From assembly GCA_016717145.1 (NCBI GenBank), contig JADKGD010000007.1, forward strand, positions 27,477-91,476: a stretch of 64,000 bases of DNA, in the 5' to 3' direction. Both the position numbers and the translations under genes were made by a program. Below the pieces are notes generated by a model. It saw only the letters and a program-made list of their open reading frames with translations. It was not told the DNA's origin and ran no database searches. The DNA comes from Saprospiraceae bacterium. Its GTDB lineage: Bacteria; Bacteroidota; Bacteroidia; Chitinophagales; Saprospiraceae. Below, in pieces: positions 1-10,551 of the stretch. Each line of letters begins with the position of its first letter. Within the stretch, counting starts at the first letter, position 1.

Positions 1-900
1 AATTTTAACGGGCAATAATTCCTTTCCATTATCGACAAATAATTGAAGGTATTCATTTTTTTCATAAAATCTAAAAATCAAGTCGTACGTCAACCTGTAT
101 TCTGCAAAGGAAGCAGCATCAAACTCAGGACTGGATATTTGAATCTTAGATAAAGGCGCGGCTTCGCCAAGGATATCATCATTAAAATAAACAAAACAAC
201 TGCCATCTATTGATTTACCATCATTAAAAAGGCCAAAATTCCAATCGTTCACACCACTTAGTATTTTTTTTGACCAACCTACAGGTAGCTTGCAATCATT
301 AAAATTCTCACCCATTACTATTGAGCCTCCCTTAGTACCGGTTACTTTTATATTGTCAAAACCTGCCCACCATGCAAATTCTCCGTTGTCTTTATACTCT
401 ATAATGATGCGCATACTGTCGGAGGCCAATAAACTAAGGTCAGAAGTCATAAGCAAAAAGTCTGAAAATTTATTACCTGTTGTATTAACATCTTTAAATT
501 CCCTAAGGACATACTCTTTAACCCCATTGTCAATAATGATACGCATCACTTCACTTTTATCTCTCCGGAAATGTACCTGTGCTTCAAAATCAAGATCTGT
601 ATAGTCTGAACCATCAAAATAATCTGAAATAAACCTTATTGTATATGCCTCGGTTTTATCACCTGTTAAATCATCGTCAATAATAAGCATGCAGCTTCCA
701 TTAATCGATGACCCTTCAGCTTTTGGGTTGGTGGGTAGACCAACTGACCAAGCAACGTTTTGATTGCCCTCAAGTTTATAACTCCATTTATCTGATAATA
801 TACAATCATTAAAATCATCAAAAAACAAGATATCCTGACCTGACGACTTTACGATCATTAAAATGCAGATTATGATAATTTTGATTGTCCTCGGTAACAT
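1..900 (-). CDS. Secreted repeat protein, C-terminus beyond the window edge
   Basis: An open frame runs from an ATG at 900 down to base 1 without a stop, giving 300 residues of a longer protein. The first ~22 residues form a signal peptide (basic MLPRTIK, an Ile-rich core, then SSGQ). Two copies of a ~150-residue unit follow, each starting with a FxDFNDC / ENFNDC motif, then a W, an 'INGSC / IDGSC' segment, acidic Asp pairs and a 'I-DNG' strand. This looks like an extracellular beta-sandwich of the MAM / choice-of-anchor kind (inference from pattern). It is divergently transcribed from the DUF1800 gene. No function can be assigned; secretion through Sec and possibly T9SS is likely, but the C-terminal end that would show this is outside the window. 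Confidence 0.75.
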   Translation of the reverse strand, partial: MLPRTIKIIIICILMIVKSSGQDILFFDDFNDCILSDKWSYKLEGNQNVAWSVGLPTNPKAEGSSINGSCMLIIDDDLTGDKTEAYTIRFISDYFDGSDYTDLDFEAQVHFRRDKSEVMRIIIDNGVKEYVLREFKDVNTTGNKFSDFLLMTSDLSLLASDSMRIIIEYKDNGEFAWWAGFDNIKVTGTKGGSIVMGENFNDCKLPVGWSKKILSGVNDWNFGLFNDGKSIDGSCFVYFNDDILGEAAPLSKIQISSPEFDAASFAEYRLTYDLIFRFYEKNEYLQLFVDNGKELLPVKI

Positions 901-1000
901 AAATCGATTATTTTATTTGCATTGTAAAAATATATAAGTTTCTTCTATTATTCAAAATAAAGTAATAAATTGCGTTGAATTTATAGCATATCAAAATATA

Positions 1001-2433
1001 ATGGCAGGTATTCAACCTTACCAACCTTCTTTATCCAAACCTTGGGACAAACAAAGGATTATTCATTTTTATCGCAGGATTGGATATGGCCCTACCCCCA
1101 CATTAATCAATACCGCTTTATTGTCTGACCCTATTGTACTGATAGAGAGCACATTAAATAGCATAAAAGCAAGGGCATTACCGGCATCGCCGATTTGGGC
1201 AAATTATACTGCCGCGGATTATGAAAATACGGACGATCTTAAATTTGAACATAGAGATCAATTTTTTGACACCATCCATGCAGATATGATTTCCGACGGT
1301 TTGAGGAGTAAATTGGTTATGTTCTGGCACAATCATTTTGTTACTCAACTTGATGTTTATGACTGCAATAATTATTTATGGAATTACTATACCATTCTCA
1401 ATAGATATTGTTTGGGCAATTTTAAATTGTTTGTTCAGGAAATAGGTAAATGTCCTGCCATGCTGGTGTATCTGAATGGAAATCAAAATGAAGTAGGAAA
1501 TCCAAATGAAAATTATGCCCGTGAACTTATGGAATTATTTACCATGGGCGAAAACAATGGCTATACCCAAAATGATGTTGTCGGTGTAGCTAAATCACTT
1601 ACCGGGTGGAAATGCGATATGTATGCCTGTACAAATGTATATTTTGATAATGCAAAATTTGATAAAACCAATAAAACTATATTTGGGAAGACGGGCAGTT
1701 GGGGATTTAATGAAGTGCATAACTAAATATTTACTGAAAGAAAAACAGAAGTGGCTGAATTTGTTTGTACAAAGTTATACAGACACTTTATCCACAGCAA
1801 CCCGGATCAGGAATTTGTTGGTAAGTTGGCCGAATTATTTATTGCTTCCAACTGGGAGTTATTACCGGTTTTCAAAGCTTTATTTAAAAGCGAACATTTT
1901 TTCGAAACTGAATTTATAAATGCCGTCATTAAAAATCCAGTGCATTGTTTTATTGATTTTGTAAGATTGACAGGTATCAGTGCTGCAAATGTAAGTAACG
2001 AGTATGGTACATTTAGATATGGAGCTTCTAATCTTGGTATGGAAATTTTTAATCCTATCAATGTTGCCGGTTGGCAGGAGCATCACGAATGGATCAATGA
2101 AAACACCCTTACGCAACGATGGAATTATTGTAAAAACATTTTAGGCACGTTTACAAATGAAAAAAATAGAGAAAGTATGAGGACGCTTGCTATAAATCTG
2201 GCAGAAGGTTCTACTAACAATCCTGATTTTATTGTCAAAGCGCTTACCTTGCATTTCCTGGGTCGTGTCCTTGATGAAAATTTACATCAGTCAGCGTTAG
2301 CCTATTTTAAAGGGGATATCCTGAAAATTATTTTGAAGATTTAAGTTGGAATCTCAGCTGGAATGAAGCGCCCTATCAGGTTGCTAATCTCCTCGGTTAT
2401 CTGATCAAACTTCCTGAATTTCAATTGTCATAA
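1001..2433 (+). pseudogene. DUF1800 family protein, interrupted by a stop and a frameshift
   Basis: Together the pieces encode a DUF1800 protein of about 475 residues. The family is usually found beside DUF1501 proteins in Bacteroidota and its biochemical role is unknown. The first 241 residues carry the typical 'HFYRRIGYGPT' start, 'MFWHNHFVT', and 'NENYARELMELFTMG'. An in-frame TAA at 1724-1726 interrupts the gene just before 'IFTERKTEVAEFVCTKLYRHF'-like sequence in the same frame. The frame then continues to about 2320, where a one-base shift is needed to read the true end (...PEFQLS, TAA at 2431-2433). No signal peptide is visible. The DUF1501 gene starts 12 bp downstream, so the two are an operon. 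The lesions are either real decay or sequence error; family assignment is firm. Confidence 0.8.
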
Positions 2434-2445
2434 ACATTAACTAAT

Positions 2446-4065
2446 ATGTGTGAGGACCATAAAAAAGATAGAAAGGGCCGATCAATCGATAATCCTGAAG
2501 ATCATCAATTAGACCATCAAAAGTGGAAAAGAAGGGATTTCCTGCAGTCTGCAGGGTTATTTACTGCCGGCCTTACAGCAACTTTTAGTGGAATACCGCT
2601 TTATGCAATGGGTACTTCTACCCTACTTGCACCATTGAATAATTTAGAGACGGACAGAGTGCTGGTTTTAATTCAGCTACGTGGAGGAAATGACGGCCTG
2701 AATACAGTAATAAACAGGTTTGATAATACCTATTATAATATTAGACCAAATATTGCTGTCAAAGAACAAAACTTGTGGGCACTTAACAGCAAAACAGGTA
2801 TGCCAAACAGGATGTTGGATCTTAAACCAATGTGGGAAGAAAATAAAATGAAGATTATTCAGAATGTAGGTTACCCTGACCCAAATTACTCTCATTTCAG
2901 ATCTTCTGATATTTGGGCAACATCGTCAGACACCGAAGAATTCGTGAATACCGGCTGGATAGGTCGTTACTTTGATCAGGATTTACCTGCCTTCATTGAT
3001 GCACAGCCTACCATTCCTCCTGCTATGCAAATTGGTGTTCAGACAGATTTGATTTTTCAAGGTGATAGGGCAAATCTTGCACTAGCCATCAGCAGTCCTC
3101 AGGAGTTCTATAAATTGGCTATTACCGGTCAGTTGTACGATCTAAAGAGCCTTACTAACACACCAAAAGATCAGGAACTTTTTTATGTCAGGCAAGTAGC
3201 AAATAGTGCATTTAGATATAGCCAGTCCATTAGTGCTGCTTATAATAGAGGCCGAAATGAAGTTAATTATCCTGACTCCAATCTTGCCCAGCAGCTTGCA
3301 ATCGTGTCAAGATTGATCAAAGGTAGATTAGGGACAAAAGTTTATATGGTGTATATAGATGGTTTTGATACCCATGCTGAACAGTATGACAAACACCTTG
3401 CACTTCTGAATACGATTTCAACATCGGTGTCTGCTTTCTATAAAGATCTTGAAAAACAGCAAATGGACGACAAAGTTCTTGGTATGACTTTTTCTGAATT
3501 TGGCAGAACCATTGGGGAAAACGGATCTATTGGTACTGATCACGGAACAGGTGCACCAATGCTAATGTTTTGCAAAGGAATAGGAAAAGACATTGTTGGC
3601 ACACCACCTGACTTAGTGAATCTTGGTGAGTACGGTGATCCGAACTATGGCATAGATTTCAGAGATGTGTATGCGTCGTTACTTCAAAATTGGTTTGGAA
3701 TGGAAGCCGAAATATCTGATTACATCATCGGAAAAGACAGAAGCCCTATCCCGAATCTTGTCCCTGTTAAAAATCCGGCTATCGGGTCCGAAGAATTTGG
3801 AGCCCTATTAGGACATAAATTATCAACAGAAAATCCTGAAAACCTTCAAATCCTTTTTGCCATGTTGCACGATGGCCCTGTTGTTCTTGACATCCTAGAC
3901 AGAAGTGGACAGGTCATCAGACCAATTATCAATGAATTTAGAACAAAAGGAACTCATACAGTGTCTATAAATACGAAAAAATACGCCCTAAATAAAGGAG
4001 AATATCAATATAGACTCAAGACAGGGGGAAAAATATATCAACGACTTTTACTCATAACCAAGTGA
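2446..4065 (+). CDS. DUF1501 domain protein with Tat-type signal
   Basis: 539 residues. Residues ~27-50 contain a twin-arginine-like signal (KRRDFLQSAG followed by a hydrophobic stretch), so export in folded form is likely. The body shows DUF1501 hallmarks: 'VLIQLRGGNDGLNT' near the start, 'FRSSDIW', 'DGFDTHAEQ', and 'FSEFGRT..ENGS.GTDHGTGAP' around residues 340-375, which resemble metal-binding motifs of the alkaline phosphatase/sulfatase superfamily. The last ~75 residues form a beta-rich tail ('VVLDILDRSGQVI...GEYQYRLKTGGK') like a T9SS type A sorting domain. DUF1501 proteins are paired with DUF1800 genes, as here. Substrate is unknown. Confidence 0.88.
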   Translation: MCEDHKKDRKGRSIDNPEDHQLDHQKWKRRDFLQSAGLFTAGLTATFSGIPLYAMGTSTLLAPLNNLETDRVLVLIQLRGGNDGLNTVINRFDNTYYNIRPNIAVKEQNLWALNSKTGMPNRMLDLKPMWEENKMKIIQNVGYPDPNYSHFRSSDIWATSSDTEEFVNTGWIGRYFDQDLPAFIDAQPTIPPAMQIGVQTDLIFQGDRANLALAISSPQEFYKLAITGQLYDLKSLTNTPKDQELFYVRQVANSAFRYSQSISAAYNRGRNEVNYPDSNLAQQLAIVSRLIKGRLGTKVYMVYIDGFDTHAEQYDKHLALLNTISTSVSAFYKDLEKQQMDDKVLGMTFSEFGRTIGENGSIGTDHGTGAPMLMFCKGIGKDIVGTPPDLVNLGEYGDPNYGIDFRDVYASLLQNWFGMEAEISDYIIGKDRSPIPNLVPVKNPAIGSEEFGALLGHKLSTENPENLQILFAMLHDGPVVLDILDRSGQVIRPIINEFRTKGTHTVSINTKKYALNKGEYQYRLKTGGKIYQRLLLITK

Positions 4066-4185
4066 TTGAACGCTAAGATGTATTCAATTAAAGACGCATT
4101 GGATTTTTTTTTGGTAACAACAGAATTGTCAATAAAAAATATTATTCGAAATCAATTCGATAATGTATCGAAATTAATACTCGTT

Positions 4186-4863
4186 TTATTCTTCCATCAA
4201 ATCAGGTCTCCTTTCTTTTGTTATTCGGACAGATTCTTCAAAGCGCCATTCATCTATCAATCGGTCATTGCCTGAGAGCAATATTTCGGGAACTTTATAA
4301 CCTTTATAGTCTGATGGTCTGGTGTACACCGGAGGAGCCAACAGATTATCCTGAAACGAGTCAGTCAAAGCACTTGTCTCATCATTTAATACGCCGGGTA
4401 TTAATCTTCCTATGGCATCAACAACAATGGCAGCTGCCAGCTCTCCACCGGATAATACAAAATCACCTACTGAAATTTCCATAGTGACGTGCATATTTCT
4501 AATGCGGTGATCGATGCCTTTATAATGACCGCAAATGATTATAAGATTTTGAAAACAAGATAATCGATTGGCCATTTTCTGATTGAACGTTACTCCATCA
4601 GGTGTCATGTAAATGATCTGATCATAAGCCCTGAGTTTCTTAAGATCTGTAATACAGGTATCAAGTGGTTCACACATCATAACCATGCCGGCTCCACCAC
4701 CAAACTGATAATCGTCGATTTGTTTATGCGCACCTAAGCCATAATTTCTAAGCTGAATAATGCTGATATTAAGCAATCCTTTTTCATTTGCCCGCTTGAT
4801 GATGGAATGGTCAAATGGACTTTTCAGCAATTCGGGAACGGCAGTGATAATGTCAATATACAT
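4186..4863 (-). CDS. trmD: tRNA (guanine-N1-)-methyltransferase TrmD
   Basis: 225 residues, the usual TrmD length. The enzyme methylates G37 of tRNAs to m1G using S-adenosylmethionine and prevents +1 frameshifting. Visible motifs are the N-terminal 'DIITAVPE', 'YGLGAHKQIDDYQFGGGAGMV', the deep trefoil-knot SAM site 'CGHYKGID' and 'SVGDFVLSGGELAA', and 'YTRPSDYKGYKVPEILLSGN'. In many bacteria trmD lies in an rpsP-rimM-trmD-rplS operon; here it stands alone between an exported DUF1501 protein and an FKBP gene. It is convergent with the DUF1501 gene. Confidence 0.95.
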   Translation of the reverse strand: MYIDIITAVPELLKSPFDHSIIKRANEKGLLNISIIQLRNYGLGAHKQIDDYQFGGGAGMVMMCEPLDTCITDLKKLRAYDQIIYMTPDGVTFNQKMANRLSCFQNLIIICGHYKGIDHRIRNMHVTMEISVGDFVLSGGELAAAIVVDAIGRLIPGVLNDETSALTDSFQDNLLAPPVYTRPSDYKGYKVPEILLSGNDRLIDEWRFEESVRITKERRPDLMEE

Positions 4864-5013
4864 TATTTTTTAAATTTAAGCATACATTTAAATACGGCAA
4901 AGTTGCAGAAAATAAAAAGCGTTTTGCCCAAATATCCAGGGATAAATTTCAGATTCGACCCAAAAAACTTTAAAGTTTATACTGACACATCGATTAAAAA
5001 AATTTGAGCTAGT

Positions 5014-5680
5014 TTATTCGTTGATACCGAGTAATTCCACTTCAAATATTAAAGTTGCATACGGTGGGACCGAACCTGCCCCTTTTTCTCCATAAGCCAG
5101 TTCTGCTGGTATAAAAAACCTGTATTTATCACCCACTGACATCAATTGCAGTCCTTCAGTCCATCCTTTGATAACCTGGTTTAATGGAAAAGAGACAGGT
5201 TCTCCCCTTTGGACAGAACTATCAAAAACCTTTCCATCAGTTAACATGCCATGATAATGCGTTTTCACTTTATCTGTGGCTTTTGGCTTCAACCCGCCTA
5301 AAGGCCCCTGATTCAATACCTCATATTGCAATCCACTGGGCAGGCTTACAACTCCTTCTTTTTTAGCATTCTCGGCTAAAAACAATTTGCCATCATTTAT
5401 TGCTTTCTCTTTCAATTTACTTTTCAAATCTAAAGTAAAATCTTTGTACATCTGATCTGCTTTTCCTTTTTCAATTTTAAACGTATTGTTGTTCATTACG
5501 TCATACATTGCCATCTCAAATGCCTTGGGATTGATATAAGTGACACCTTGCTTCTTCATGTTTTCTTACATTTAAACCTATAACATAGGAAATGCTGTCA
5601 GCTTTACTCACTAATGCCTGAGCAAAACTCAAAGAAGAAAAAAATAAAAACAAACAAGCCAATAATCCAAATACTTTCAT
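5014..5680 (-). pseudogene. FKBP-type peptidyl-prolyl isomerase, exported, one frameshift
   Basis: The catalytic part (181 residues from 5559) has an N-terminal FkpA-like dimerisation region (helical, Lys-rich) and a C-terminal FKBP domain with 'VKTHYHGMLTDGKVFDSS', 'F.LNQVIKGWTEGLQLM', 'AYGEKGAGSVPPYATLIFEVELL'. It should accelerate proline isomerisation during folding in the periplasm. The frame annotated from 5559 lacks a signal peptide. Upstream, from an ATG at 5680, another frame encodes a perfect signal peptide ending SLSFAQA and the family sequence 'SISYVIGLNV'. A single missing base near 5561-5570 (a short T-run on the plus strand) separates them. The true gene is therefore 5014-5680 and the shift may be a sequencing error. 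Confidence 0.85.
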
Positions 5681-5747
5681 TTGTTTAAGTTTTATAATAT
5701 AATGAGCGTTAAATTGAAAATAATAATACAGATGTTATTTTAAATAA

Positions 5748-7139
5748 TTATTTTGACTTAAGTCCGGCATAATGCTTATAAAAATATGGTATAGTTTCGA
5801 TACCTTTATAAAAATTAAACAAGCCATAATGTTCATTTGGAGAATGAATATCATCGGAATCCAGACCAAAACCCATAAGAACAGTCTTGACCTTCAGGAC
5901 TTTCTCAAATAAGGCTACAATGGGAATGCTGCCACCACCCCGCACAGGAATCGGGTCTTTACCATACGTATCCTTCATAGCTAAAGCAGCAGCCTTGTAT
6001 TCAGGTGTATCAGAAGGCGTTACGGCTGCCTCGCCTCCATGATGCGGACGAACTTTAACTTTGACAGATGGTGGTGCAATACTTTCAAAATACGCTTTAA
6101 ACAATTTGGTGATAACATCACTTTTCTGATTTGGAACCAAGCGCATACTAATCTTTGCAAATGCCTTGGAAGGTAAAACTGTTTTTGCACCTTCCCCTAT
6201 ATAACCACCCCACATAACATTTACTTCAAGAGTAGGTCTGATGGATGTCTGTTCAAGTATGGTATATCCTTTTTCACCCTGAGTATCATTAACTCCCAGC
6301 GCTTTCATATAATCCTCTCTTACAAAAGGAGCTTTATTCATTGCTGCCCTTTCATCTTCAGAAACTACAACAACATCATCATAAAAACCTGGAATGGTGA
6401 TATGTTTGTCTCCGTCCTTAAGAGATGCAATCATGTCGCACAATATGTTTACGGGGTTACCTACAGCTCCTCCGTATACGCCTGAATGCAAATCTTTATT
6501 TGGCCCGGTGATTTCAACTTCTACATAACTTAACCCTCTTAACCCAACCGTTATTGAAGGAACATCATTAGCAATAACAGATGTATCAGAAATTAGCACA
6601 ACATCGCAGGTCAGCATCTCTTTATGTTCTACACAAAAGGCACCAAGATTTGCTGAACCAATCTCTTCCTCACCTTCTATCATAAATTTTACATTACATG
6701 GCAGCTGATTCGTGCTGATCATTGCTTCAAAAGCTTTAACATGCATAAACATCTGGCCTTTATCGTCACATGAGCCTCTTGCAAAAATAGCGCCATCCGG
6801 ATGTATGGCGGTCTTCTTTATTACGGGTTCAAATGGTGGGCTTTCCCACAATTCCAAGGGATCAGCTGGCTGCACATCATAATGTCCATATACCAATACC
6901 GTTGGTAAAGATGAGTCAATTATATGTTCCCCATAAATAATAGGATGACCTTTGGTCGGATAAAGTTTTACCTTAGCACAACCTGCTCTTTTTAAACTTT
7001 CCAGAACATAGTCTGCTGTAGCTGCAACTTCCTTTTTGTACGTCGGATCTGCACTTACAGAAGGCATTTTTAACATTTGAAATAATTCAGTCAAAAATCT
7101 TTCTTTGTTTTCAGCTATATATTGATTTACAGATTGCAT
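5748..7139 (-). CDS. M20 family dipeptidase/peptidase
   Basis: 463 residues. Zinc peptidase of the M20 family (carnosinase / CPG2 type). Metal-site motifs are clear: 'VLVYGHYDVQPAD' (His and Asp ligand region), 'ARGSCDDKGQM' (bridging Asp), 'MIEGEEEIGSANL' (catalytic Glu pair) and a C-terminal 'GFGLDSDDIHSPNEH' His. The dimerisation domain lies in the middle with 'GLRGLSYVEVEITGPNKDLHSG'. No signal peptide is seen, so it is probably cytoplasmic and cleaves di- or short peptides. It sits 12 bp downstream of the S9 peptidase gene, suggesting a two-gene peptide-degradation operon read from the promoter at 9330-9360. Confidence 0.92.
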   Translation of the reverse strand: MQSVNQYIAENKERFLTELFQMLKMPSVSADPTYKKEVAATADYVLESLKRAGCAKVKLYPTKGHPIIYGEHIIDSSLPTVLVYGHYDVQPADPLELWESPPFEPVIKKTAIHPDGAIFARGSCDDKGQMFMHVKAFEAMISTNQLPCNVKFMIEGEEEIGSANLGAFCVEHKEMLTCDVVLISDTSVIANDVPSITVGLRGLSYVEVEITGPNKDLHSGVYGGAVGNPVNILCDMIASLKDGDKHITIPGFYDDVVVVSEDERAAMNKAPFVREDYMKALGVNDTQGEKGYTILEQTSIRPTLEVNVMWGGYIGEGAKTVLPSKAFAKISMRLVPNQKSDVITKLFKAYFESIAPPSVKVKVRPHHGGEAAVTPSDTPEYKAAALAMKDTYGKDPIPVRGGGSIPIVALFEKVLKVKTVLMGFGLDSDDIHSPNEHYGLFNFYKGIETIPYFYKHYAGLKSK

Positions 7140-7151
7140 AATTTAATTTTA

Positions 7152-9283
7152 TTAATTTTTAATATCTTTAACAAATGTTTTTCCCATGTTATATAAAGTA
7201 AAACTGTATTTATCAGCTGCTTCTTCAATTATTTTTGAAGTTGGTTTCCCTGCACCATGACCAGCACTTTTATCTATTCGAATAAGAACCGGATTTATTC
7301 CGGAATGATTTGATTGCAAAGCTGCAATAAACTTAAAGGAATGTGCAGGAACGACTCTGTCATCATGATCAGCCGTAGTAACCAATGTTGCAGGATATGA
7401 CGATGGCTTGACATTATGTACTGGTGAATACCCCAGTAGGTAAGCGAACATTTCTTTTGATTGTTCAGATGTGCCGTAGTCATATGACCATCCAGCCCCA
7501 GCAGTAAAAGTATGGTATCTTAGCATATCAAGGACTCCTACTGCGGGCAAAGCCACCTTAAACAAATCAGGCCGTTGGGTCATACAAGCCCCAACCAGAA
7601 GACCACCATTCGATCCCCCCGAAATAGCAAGATTTTCACTGCTTGTATATTTGTTTTTGATAAGATATTCTGCCGCAGCTATAAAATCGTCAAATACATT
7701 TTGCTTCTTAAGTTGAGTTCCGGCATCATGCCACTTTTTACCATATTCTCCCCCGCCTCTGATATTTGGCACGGCATAAATTCCTCCCTGTTCCATCCAA
7801 ACTGCATTGGAAATACTGAAAGCAGGCGTAAGACTTATATTAAATCCCCCATATCCATAAAGCATTGTTGGATTGCTCCCATCAAGTTTAATTCCTTTTT
7901 TAGCCGTGATGATCATTGGAATTTTGGTACCATCTTTTGAAGTGTAAAAAACTTGTTTTGATTAAAAATATCCGGATTAAAGTCTATTTTTGGTTTGATG
8001 TACAATGATGATTTACCGGATGACGGTGCATATTGATAAATTGAACCAGGTGTTATATAATTTGTAAATGAAAAATATATCTCTTTATCTTCTCTTTTAG
8101 CAGTTCCCATTGATGCAGTTCCCAGTCCAGGTAGCTCAATATTTCGAATTAGTTTACCTGAATAGTCATATTGTTTAATAATTGACAAGGCGTCTTTCAT
8201 ATAATGTGCAAAAAAGTAACCACACCCTTTGCCTGCTTCAAGTACATTTTCAGTTTCAGGTATAAAATCTTTCCAGTTGGCAGGAGATGGGTTGGCGGCA
8301 TCTGTGGTGACAATTTTCTGATTCGGAGCGTCTAAATTTGTAACAATATAAAGTTTAGTACCATCATTTTCCAACACGTAACTATCGCTTTCAAAATTAT
8401 TCAAAATAGTAATTAATCTCTCTGATTTTCCCAATAAATCCAGCATATACAATTCATTACCCGTCGTTGAATTTGCAGCATTAATAAATAAAAAACGCTG
8501 ATCTTCTGTTACAGAACCTCCTACATATCTTCGTTTTTGACTAGCCCCAAAAATGACTTTGTCTTCCTCCTGAGATGTACCTAATTTGTGATAATAAAGC
8601 TTATGCTGGTCCGTTTTGGCAGATAACTCACTACCTTTAGGTTTATCATAACTGGAATAATAAAACCCATCATTTCCTTTCCAGGACAATCCGCTGAATT
8701 TGACATCAATTATCGTATCTTCCAATATAGTTTTAGTCCCAGCATCCATGATTATTACTTTCCTCCAGTCACTGCCGCCCTCAGAAATCTGATAGGCAAC
8801 TTTTGAACCATCTTTTGAAAATTCTATTCCCGCAAGAGAAGTAGTGCCATCTTTTGAAAAAGTATTCGGATCCAAAAATATTTCAGCCTCGCCATCCTTT
8901 TCTTTACGCCATAATACAAACTGATTTTGCAGGCCATCATTTTTGTAAAAATAAGTAAATTTACCTTCTTTGAATGGAGCCCCAAATTTTTCATAATTCC
9001 AAAGTTTTTCAAGCCTTGCTTTATATGCTGCTCTAAAAGGAATTTTATCCAAATAGGACGTTGTAACAGCATTTTGATCATCTACCCATTTACCTGTCTC
9101 CTGTGACAAATCATCTTCAAGCCAGTGATATGGATCAACTATAACAGTATCAAAATAGGTGGATTGAGTTGAATCCCTTCTCGTTTCAGGATACTTCAAG
9201 GGGTCTTTTAATGGTTGAGGCATTTTAGTATCTTTACACCCGAAGAAATGTATCGACAGGATAAATAGAAGAAATTTATACAT
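7152..9283 (-). pseudogene. S9A prolyl oligopeptidase lipoprotein, one frameshift
   Basis: About 710 residues when joined. The N-terminal part (9283 to ~7950) begins with a lipoprotein signal peptide (hydrophobic core then HFFGC at the lipobox) and continues as the seven-bladed propeller with 'DPYHWLEDD'. The C-terminal part (to 7152) is the alpha/beta-hydrolase catalytic domain: 'YGGFNISLTPAF', nucleophile motif 'SGGSNGG', 'DHDDRVVPAHS' (Asp) and 'SAGHGAGKP' (His). The break is in a run of six A at 7946-7951; adding one base joins 'NQNKFF' to 'YTSKDGTKIPMIIT' as in the family. It cleaves after proline in short peptides, here on the membrane facing the periplasm. It forms an operon with the M20 dipeptidase. 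Confidence 0.88.
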
Positions 9284-9329
9284 TGGAAATTAATTTGATA
9301 AAAGTTTAACTGCCTAAAAAAACACAAAA

Positions 9330-9360
9330 CAAAAGTAGCAATTATAAATAAACTTATCAA
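9330..9360 (-). promoter_or_regulatory. Bacteroidota-type promoter for the S9/M20 operon
   Basis: On the minus strand TTG (9360-9358) and TACTTTTG (9337-9330) are separated by exactly 20 bases and match the TTG / TAnnTTTG elements. The peptidase ATG is about 47 bp downstream. Confidence 0.6.
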
Positions 9361-9378
9361 TATGTATGATGCTTAAAA

Positions 9379-9924
9379 TTATCGTTTTACCAATGAATTA
9401 AAATGACTGTCTCTGCAATAATTATTTGAGAATCGTTTCCACAATGTATTTTTGTGATGATTGCCACCATAATATGATAAAATCATTTCAAAATTATGCA
9501 TATCCAAATAGCCTTCATAAGCCTGTATTTTGTTAAACTTTTCGTCAAGAAAAACGAAAGAAGGAAAAGACATATTGCCGGAAAGAAGATCTGCCGCCAA
9601 CTCATTAAAATCATATTTACCTATACGCACTGAAGTATAGGACCTATCACCAATAACAAGTTTTTCTTCTGATAAAGCATTGACTCTAAATGCGTAAAAA
9701 TTTTGATTTATAAATCTCGCAAGGTGATCATTATTGAGGGTAGTTTCTTCCATAAACTTGCACCATTTGCAACCGTCATAATAAAAATAAACAATAAACT
9801 TTCGATTGGAATTCTGTACCTTTTCAGAAACTAAATCAAGGTTCGTCCATTTTATATTATTTTGCCCGAATACAGGAAAAACAAACGACATTACCACACT
9901 TATAATAATAAATCTTACATTCAT
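9379..9924 (-). CDS. Exported thioredoxin-fold protein (CxxC)
   Basis: 181 residues. A signal peptide (first ~21 residues, ending FPVFGQ) is followed by a thioredoxin-like domain: 'KFIVYFYYDGCKWCKFMEETTL' with the redox motif CKWC at about residues 53-56, then 'FINQNFYAFRVNA' and the cis-Pro region 'MSFPSFVFLD'. This is the DUF255/thioredoxin-7 type of periplasmic thiol protein. Likely substrates are periplasmic thiols, but none can be named. The C-terminal ~20 residues are basic and unusual. It is a monocistronic-looking gene. Confidence 0.8.
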   Translation of the reverse strand: MNVRFIIISVVMSFVFPVFGQNNIKWTNLDLVSEKVQNSNRKFIVYFYYDGCKWCKFMEETTLNNDHLARFINQNFYAFRVNALSEEKLVIGDRSYTSVRIGKYDFNELAADLLSGNMSFPSFVFLDEKFNKIQAYEGYLDMHNFEMILSYYGGNHHKNTLWKRFSNNYCRDSHFNSLVKR

Positions 9925-10137
9925 AAAACTAAAATAATCACTTTACAAAGTTGCACACATACAAAAGTAATCATTCTAAACAATAGAATGTTGTCACATA
10001 GGAGTAAAAAATCTTTTTTTAATAAAATTTTAACAGTTTAGCTTTTCGTCTGTTTTTATGGGGCTTGCAGAAGTTTTCATCGTTTTGGCGTCTGCAATAA
10101 ATGTCTGTACTAAAATTTAATAATGGAAATCCAAATA

Positions 10138-10368
10138 TTATAAACTTACTACGTTAAAAATACTTCGTAGAATTTCTTTAACAAATTTAACGTCAGGTAA
10201 ATAGAACCCTTCTTTGATGTTTGTCTCCACCAGAGTATTTTCAATTTGTAATTCACTCTGAATTGCGGTTTGAGATTGAAGATACAGAGAACTTCCAATA
10301 CTGAAAAAAACAATTGCTGCTATTGCAAATTTTACACTAATCTTATGTTTCATATGGAATGTTTTCAA
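10138..10368 (-). CDS. Small single-span membrane protein, unknown
   Basis: 76 residues (or 71 from the Met at 10353, which better suits a promoter TAACTTTG at 10383-10376). It has a basic N-terminus, one hydrophobic segment at ~13-31 and a tail with 'FYLPDVKFVKEILRSIFNV'. I do not recognise a family with certainty. The composition and tail resemble short secreted or membrane proteins common in Bacteroidota. No neighbour suggests a role. Confidence 0.5.
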   Translation of the reverse strand: MKTFHMKHKISVKFAIAAIVFFSIGSSLYLQSQTAIQSELQIENTLVETNIKEGFYLPDVKFVKEILRSIFNVVSL

Positions 10369-10375
10369 ATAATGA

Positions 10376-10383
10376 CAAAGTTA
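10376..10383 (-). promoter_or_regulatory. Probable -7 element TAACTTTG
   Basis: Reads TAACTTTG on the minus strand, a full match to TAnnTTTG. It favours the internal Met at 10353 as the start of the small membrane protein. No clear TTG -33 box was found. Confidence 0.35.
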
Positions 10384-10518
10384 ATAATTAAAGGCTGCTT
10401 CCAGATAAGAGACTAACGTTAAATATTTCATAAAAGTTACAAAAATAAGTGACTTTTATATTGTTTTTCATTGAAGACCAGATATAGCATAGAAATTTTC
10501 CTAATAGCATATTTAGTT

Positions 10519-10526
10519 TATCTTTG
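10519..10526 (+). promoter_or_regulatory. Probable -7 element TATCTTTG
   Basis: TATCTTTG lies 25 bp before the ATG of the methyltransferase at 10552 and matches TAnnTTTG. A good -33 TTG is not visible at the expected distance. Confidence 0.45.
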
Positions 10527-10551
10527 CATAAATATACATTGAGACATTCAC

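Noticed and set aside
4066..4275. Plus-strand ORF after the DUF1501 gene
   Set aside because: Mostly antisense to trmD, low complexity at the start, no signal or motif.
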